Assembly: GCA_003520455.1 (NCBI GenBank)
Contig: DOUV01000157.1
Span: 1-11,562, forward strand
Origin: Chloroflexota bacterium
GTDB lineage: Bacteria; Chloroflexota; Anaerolineae; Ardenticatenales; Ardenticatenaceae
Direction of reading: 5' to 3'
DNA length: 11,562 bases
Of this stretch, positions 7,319-11,562 are shown piece by piece. The position numbers were made by a program, and so were the translations under genes. The notes beneath the pieces are model-generated. The model was not told the origin of the DNA. It did not search any database and saw nothing but the letters and a program-made list of their open reading frames with translations. Within the stretch, counting starts at the first letter, position 1. Every line of letters begins with the position of its first letter.

Positions 7319-8704
7319 TCACCGGGGACTCATATTGTCCGGTTTCGGGAGGATCGCTCGCATCTCGAAGATGGAGATCATCGGTAGAAACCGGATAAAC
7401 AGGAACATCAGCGTAAGGAACAGCCCGATCGAACCGGCCAGGGTCGCATAGTCCCAGATCGTGCCTGCATACTGGCCCCAAGCGGTCGGCAGAAAGTCGC
7501 GGCTCAGGCTCACCACGATGATGACGTATCGTTCGAGCCACATCCCGAAGAGCACGCTCAGTGAGATCGCAAAGAGAGCCGGCACGTTCGTCCGGATCCT
7601 GGGAATCCAGATCGTCTGCGGCACCAGGACATTGAAGAGCATCAAAAGCCAATACATGTAGCCGTACGAACCAAACATCCGGTTGAGCATCATGGACCAT
7701 TCGTAGAGATTCCCGCTATACCAGGCCATGAAGGTCTCCATCAGGTAACCGTAGGCTACGATCAAGCCCGTTGCCAGCATGATCTCGCCCATGTTCCGCA
7801 GGTGGCGGAGGGTGATGAAGTCTTCCAGCCCATAGAGCGCTCGAATGGGGATGGCGAGGACCAACACCATGGCGAAGCCGGAATAGATCGCGCCCGCGAC
7901 GAAATATGGCGGGAAAATCGTGGAGTGCCAGCCCGGGACGAGGGCGATGGAAAAGTCGAAGCTCACGACCGTGTGGACCGACACCACCAGCGGCGTGGCC
8001 AGTCCGGCGAGCAGGAGGTAGGCCATCTCGTAGCGATGCCAGTGAATGGCGGAGCCCCGCCAGCCCATGGCCAGGATGCCGTAGACGAACCTTGGTAATC
8101 GCTTCCGCGCCCGGTCGCGTAGCGTGGCGAGGTCGGGAATCAGGCCGAGATACCAGAATAGGAGCGACACTGTAAAATAGGTAGACACGGCAAAGACGTC
8201 CCACACCAGTGGGCTGCGGAACTGCGGCTGGATCCCCATGGTGCTTGGATAGGGGAACAGCCAATAGAAGAACCACGGCCTCCCCAGATGCAGGAGTGGA
8301 AACATCCCCGCGCAGGCTACAGCAAACAGCGTCATGGCTTCAGCGAAGCGATTGATGGAATTTCGCCACTTTTGGCGCATCAGCAACAGGATGGCTGAGA
8401 TCAAGGTGCCCGCATGGCCGATCCCGATCCACCAGACGAAGTTGACGATGGCGAATCCCCAAGCCACCGGGATATTGATGCCCCAGACGCCGACCCCGAC
8501 ACTGAACAGGTAGGCAACTGCATACAGCAGGATCAGAACCAGGACGAAGGAGATGCCGAAGCCGATGTACCACACGCGGGGCGTCGGCTGCGTGAGCACG
8601 ATAGAACTGATCTTGTCGGTGACTGCCACATAATCATATCCCGGCCCGATGAGCGGCAGCGGCGACTCGGTCTCCGACGTGACTTCCGGCTCGTCGGGTG
8701 GCAT
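7319..8704 (-). CDS. actC: Alternative complex III, NrfD/PsrC-like quinol-oxidising subunit ActC
   Basis: Large membrane subunit of ACIII, 461 residues with about ten TM helices, of the NrfD/PsrC family that exchanges electrons with the quinone pool. Recognisable stretches are VTDKISSIVL (28-37), INFVWWIGIGHAGT-like helix (86-100), FPLLHLGRPWFFYWLFPYP (135-153), SPLVWDVFA (164-172), AIHWHRYEMAYLLLAGLATPLV (219-240) and PGWHSTIFPPYFVAGAIYSG (257-276). His139 and Asp169 fall in segments that, as I recall, line the quinol site in solved ACIII structures. The start at 8704 is chosen because GGAG (8712-8715) lies 7 nt upstream and the gap to the actB stop is only 4 nt. An ATG at 8731 would add nine residues without a visible binding site. 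No iron-sulfur or haem motif is present; electrons should pass to ActB and the ActA haems. Confidence 0.95.
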   Translation of the reverse strand: MPPDEPEVTSETESPLPLIGPGYDYVAVTDKISSIVLTQPTPRVWYIGFGISFVLVLILLYAVAYLFSVGVGVWGINIPVAWGFAIVNFVWWIGIGHAGTLISAILLLMRQKWRNSINRFAEAMTLFAVACAGMFPLLHLGRPWFFYWLFPYPSTMGIQPQFRSPLVWDVFAVSTYFTVSLLFWYLGLIPDLATLRDRARKRLPRFVYGILAMGWRGSAIHWHRYEMAYLLLAGLATPLVVSVHTVVSFDFSIALVPGWHSTIFPPYFVAGAIYSGFAMVLVLAIPIRALYGLEDFITLRHLRNMGEIMLATGLIVAYGYLMETFMAWYSGNLYEWSMMLNRMFGSYGYMYWLLMLFNVLVPQTIWIPRIRTNVPALFAISLSVLFGMWLERYVIIVVSLSRDFLPTAWGQYAGTIWDYATLAGSIGLFLTLMFLFIRFLPMISIFEMRAILPKPDNMSPR

Positions 8705-8708
8705 CTCG

Positions 8709-11562
8709 CTACTCCGATTCGATCTCTGCATTGGGGTTTCGCAACTTGGCCAGATAGGTGGTGCGTGGTCTGGTATTCAACCCTGTGAGCAGACCGTAGT
8801 TGAGCGACTCGGCTTTCAGCGTGGAGACGCGGCTATCCGGATCGTTGATGTTGCCGAAGACGATCGCCTGCGATGGGCAGGCTGCCTGACAGGCCGTCGC
8901 GATCTCCCCATCCCGGATCTGTCGATCGTCCTTCTCGGCAGCGATCCTGGCGGCATTGATCCGCTGCATGCAGTAGGTGCACTTCTCCATTACGCCGCGG
9001 CTTCGCACTGTGACATTCGGATTACGAAGCAGCTTCAGGCTGGGTGCGGTGAAATCCGAGTACTGGAGAAAGTTGAAGCGCCGGACCTTGTAGGGACAGT
9101 TGTTCGAACAGTAGCGCGTGCCCACGCAGCGATTATAGACCATGTCGTTCAGCCCCTCGGCGCTATGGTTTGTTGCGCCGACGGGGCAGACCAACTCGCA
9201 TGGGGCATTCTCACAGTGCATGCACAACACCGGCTGATGAACGGTCTGCGGATTATCCGGGCCGCCCTGATAGTAGCGGTCGATGCGAAGCCAGTGCATC
9301 TCGCGGCCGCGACGCACCTCTGCTTTCCCAACAATAGGGCTGTTGTTCTCGGCTTGGCAGGCGACGACGCAGACGCCGCACCCTGTGCAGGCGTTCAGAT
9401 CGATCGCCATCCCCCAGGCATAGCCGTCATACTGAAAGCCCGGATAGAGGCTCAGCTGTTGCGGCGGCTCCGGCTCGACCTCTTGAGCGAACGCGGGATG
9501 CTTCAGGTATTGTTCGATTGTCCCGGCTCGCGCGAGATGCCGGCCCTCGATGGAGTGATGAAACTGTGTGCAGGCGAGGGGGTATTGTTCGCCTGTCTTG
9601 TTGATTGCGAGGCCGGGGGCGCCTAGCGGGGCGTCTGACGTCATGATGGCGTAGACGTTGAACCCGGCGCCTGATCCCACCTTGCCCGCTTTCGTGCGAC
9701 CATAGCCGTAGTGGATCGTGACGCAATCGTCGGCATGCCCGGGTACGATCCAGGCCGGGGCGCGCATCATACGCCCCCGATAGTGGAGTTCGATCAGGTC
9801 CGCATAGACCGTGCCGTGCTCGCCGCCGGTCCAGCCGATGCGGTAGGAGAGGCCCAATCGCTCGGCGGTGGCAGGGCTCATCAGGGCGGCATTGTCCCAC
9901 GCCAGCTTGGTGAGCGGTTTTGGTAACTCCTGAAGCCAGCCGTTGTTGGCGAAACGGCCGTCGAAGATGGTCGGATCGGGGCGAAAGATAATCTCGAGGC
10001 TTTTGGCCTCGTGGGATCGGGGGACAGGCGGTACGGCGCGCTGCGCCGTATTCGACGGCGCTTGGGTTCCGCTCCCCTGCTTGAGTGCGACCGACTTGGG
10101 GGGACACGCTGTTCCGGCAATCAGCCCATCATGGAGCGCCGTTTGCCAGAAGAGTTCAAAATCTTTGACATTGGTCCGGCTTTTCCAGTAGTCGCGCACG
10201 ATGTCGTATGCTGACGTGTCGGGACCTTCCATAAGGGCGGCGATCACCTCGTGCGCTGTCTTGCCACCGTAGAGTGGGGCAATCAACGGCTGGATGATCG
10301 AGACGGTCCCGTCGTAGGCCCTGCCGTCGCTCCAGGCCTCCAGGTAATGCGCTTCGGGGATCTGCCAGTGGCAGAGGGCCGAGGTCTCATCCTCGTACAG
10401 ACTCAGATGAACCCGCAACGCCACCTTCGAGAGGCTGTCAGCGAAGCGGAGATCCGCTGGTGCGGTAAACGCCGGGTTGCCGCCGATGATGACGAGGATG
10501 GCGACCCGTCCGGCCTCTATGTCGCGCACAAGCTCGCGCAGCGACTCGACCTGATCAACCGGATCGGCTTCGACCGGATCGGTATAGATCACGGTCTGAC
10601 CGGCATTGCCCAGCGCACGATTCATGGCGTGAGCCAACGCATGGACGGCAGGCGGCTGCTGGTCGCCCGGAACGACCAGGCTTGATCCGCGGTGATGTAT
10701 CAGATCACGGGCGAGCGCCGCGACCCATCGGGCTTGGGACGCGTTGAGCGTGACCGGGGCCGCCGGCTGAACGGGCACGCCCAATTCCTGTGCGATGGCC
10801 CGGGTCACGCTGTCGATGTCGCTGGGACGCACGGCCAGGCGGTGGTCTGCCATCGCCCCGGTGACGGAGGGCGTACTCTCGATCGCATAGAGGCGGTTCA
10901 TCTCTGCATGCCCTGTCCTGACGCGACGCCCGCCCGCGAAGTCGCGAGCGTACCGGACGCTTCCGGGACCGGAGGCGAGGAACTCTGCGTCGAGCGCAAG
11001 AATGACATCGGCCTTGTCGACGCGATAGTAGGTGTGAATCGCTTCGCCGAACGCAAGACGGGCCCCGGCTCGAGCGGCGTCGCGCCCCGCCGGCTCGTAT
11101 TGGTGCCATCGGGCCGAGGGGAACCTGGCGAGCAGCGCCTGGAGTTGATGGGCCAGGGTGGGTGAGGTGACCGTCTCGGTGAGGATCCGCAATCCGGCGC
11201 CTCGGCCGGCCTGTTGGGCCTGCAGCGCGAGGTCAACCTCGTTAAAAAAGGCGCTCCAGGTGCTGATACGTCCTGCGCGAGCGACGACCTGCGAGCGATC
11301 AGGATCATACATCGTCAGGATAGAGGCCTGCGCGAAGGCATCGGTAGCGCCGAGGCTGGCGGGGTGATCAGGATTGCCTTCGATCTTCGTGGGGCGTCCT
11401 TCGTGGCTCTCGACCAGCACGCCGCTCACGAATCCGGCCAGGGGCATAGCAGTTGCGAAGAAGAGCGGTTTCCCCGGGATGATCTCCTCGGGTTGCTTGA
11501 CATAGGGAACGATCTTCTCATTGGTCGGCGCGGGGGCGGCGCTGCCACACCCGCCGAGGCCG
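8709..11562 (-). CDS. actB: Alternative complex III, iron-sulfur molybdopterin-oxidoreductase-like subunit ActB (5' end missing)
   Basis: Periplasmic iron-sulfur subunit of ACIII. 950 residues are visible; the N terminus, normally with a Tat signal, lies beyond the window. The frame continues upstream of the ATG at 11447 to the edge, with family-like GLGGCG, IVPYVKQPEEIIPGKPLFFATAM and GRPTKIEGNPDHPASLGATDAF, so that ATG is not the start. The first ~700 visible residues resemble the catalytic chain of molybdopterin enzymes, which in ACIII has lost its cofactor. From about residue 715 a four-cluster ferredoxin-like domain follows: CTGCGVCVVAC (9357-9389), CMHCENAPCELVCP (9186-9224), CVGTRYCSNNC (9096-9128) and CTYC...CQAAC (8877-8981). 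In known ACIII this binds three [4Fe-4S] and one [3Fe-4S] cluster, relaying electrons from ActC to the haems. The C terminus (GLLTGLNTRPRTTYLAKLRNP) is typical of the family. The stop is TAG, 4 nt before actC. Confidence 0.96.
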   Translation of the reverse strand, partial: GLGGCGSAAPAPTNEKIVPYVKQPEEIIPGKPLFFATAMPLAGFVSGVLVESHEGRPTKIEGNPDHPASLGATDAFAQASILTMYDPDRSQVVARAGRISTWSAFFNEVDLALQAQQAGRGAGLRILTETVTSPTLAHQLQALLARFPSARWHQYEPAGRDAARAGARLAFGEAIHTYYRVDKADVILALDAEFLASGPGSVRYARDFAGGRRVRTGHAEMNRLYAIESTPSVTGAMADHRLAVRPSDIDSVTRAIAQELGVPVQPAAPVTLNASQARWVAALARDLIHHRGSSLVVPGDQQPPAVHALAHAMNRALGNAGQTVIYTDPVEADPVDQVESLRELVRDIEAGRVAILVIIGGNPAFTAPADLRFADSLSKVALRVHLSLYEDETSALCHWQIPEAHYLEAWSDGRAYDGTVSIIQPLIAPLYGGKTAHEVIAALMEGPDTSAYDIVRDYWKSRTNVKDFELFWQTALHDGLIAGTACPPKSVALKQGSGTQAPSNTAQRAVPPVPRSHEAKSLEIIFRPDPTIFDGRFANNGWLQELPKPLTKLAWDNAALMSPATAERLGLSYRIGWTGGEHGTVYADLIELHYRGRMMRAPAWIVPGHADDCVTIHYGYGRTKAGKVGSGAGFNVYAIMTSDAPLGAPGLAINKTGEQYPLACTQFHHSIEGRHLARAGTIEQYLKHPAFAQEVEPEPPQQLSLYPGFQYDGYAWGMAIDLNACTGCGVCVVACQAENNSPIVGKAEVRRGREMHWLRIDRYYQGGPDNPQTVHQPVLCMHCENAPCELVCPVGATNHSAEGLNDMVYNRCVGTRYCSNNCPYKVRRFNFLQYSDFTAPSLKLLRNPNVTVRSRGVMEKCTYCMQRINAARIAAEKDDRQIRDGEIATACQAACPSQAIVFGNINDPDSRVSTLKAESLNYGLLTGLNTRPRTTYLAKLRNPNAEIESE
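8712..8715 (-). promoter_or_regulatory. Ribosome binding site deciding the actC start
   Basis: The coding strand reads CGGAGTAGCGAG immediately before the ATG at 8704, placing GGAG 7 nt upstream. It overlaps the end of actB, so actC translation is probably coupled to actB termination. The alternative ATG at 8731 has only GCGAAACCCCA before it. Confidence 0.65.

Noticed and set aside
8709..11447. ATG at 11447 as the true start of actB.
   Set aside because: The frame stays open to the window edge and the 38 upstream codons match the expected ActB sequence, so the gene is truncated by the window.

Overview
The window is one continuous stretch of minus-strand genes encoding an aerobic electron-transfer module: alternative complex III (ACIII, a quinol:electron-acceptor oxidoreductase) followed by a caa3-type (cytochrome c-fused) haem-copper cytochrome c oxidase. 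Read in the direction of transcription (high to low coordinates), the order is actB (5' end cut by the window edge), actC, actD, actE, actF, a small one-TM protein of unknown function, a SCO-type copper chaperone, coxB (CuA domain plus cytochrome c domain), coxA, coxC and coxD. There is essentially no non-coding DNA. The longest gap between genes is 38 nt, four junctions are 4-nt ATGA start/stop overlaps, and I see no internal promoter or terminator. The act genes and the oxidase genes are therefore probably co-transcribed and translationally coupled.

How the genes would work together (known for the families, inferred here): ActC and possibly ActF sit in the membrane and handle quinol. Electrons pass through the iron-sulfur clusters and haems of ACIII (ActB, the monohaem lipoprotein ActE, and a pentahaem ActA that would lie upstream of this window). 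They then go to the haem c domain fused to CoxB, to CuA, and to the haem a / haem a3-CuB centre of CoxA. ACIII and caa3/aa3 oxidases are known to associate into supercomplexes, and this layout encodes both partners. The SCO protein would help metallate CuA.

Organism: a Gram-negative-type bacterium with an outer-membrane/periplasm lifestyle (lipoprotein ActE, periplasmic haem domains), moderately to strongly GC-rich, with a standard code (TGA, TAA and TAG all used as stops). The gene content does not fix the lineage. Act-cox clusters of this kind occur in many phyla (Acidobacteria, Deltaproteobacteria-like groups, NC10/Rokubacteria, Planctomycetes, Bacteroidetes and others). My guess of an uncultured environmental lineage is inference only.

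The most notable non-routine observation is compositional. coxA (after about its first 35 codons), coxC and coxD use almost only G/C-ending codons, about 95% by hand count in coxD. The genes upstream are much more relaxed, about 55% in the start of actF and about 75% in parts of actB and coxB. This suggests a mosaic operon or, less interestingly, a chimeric assembly. The second is the conserved-looking but unassigned 131-residue membrane protein between actF and the SCO gene. I do not see an undescribed large system here; the module itself is a known type.
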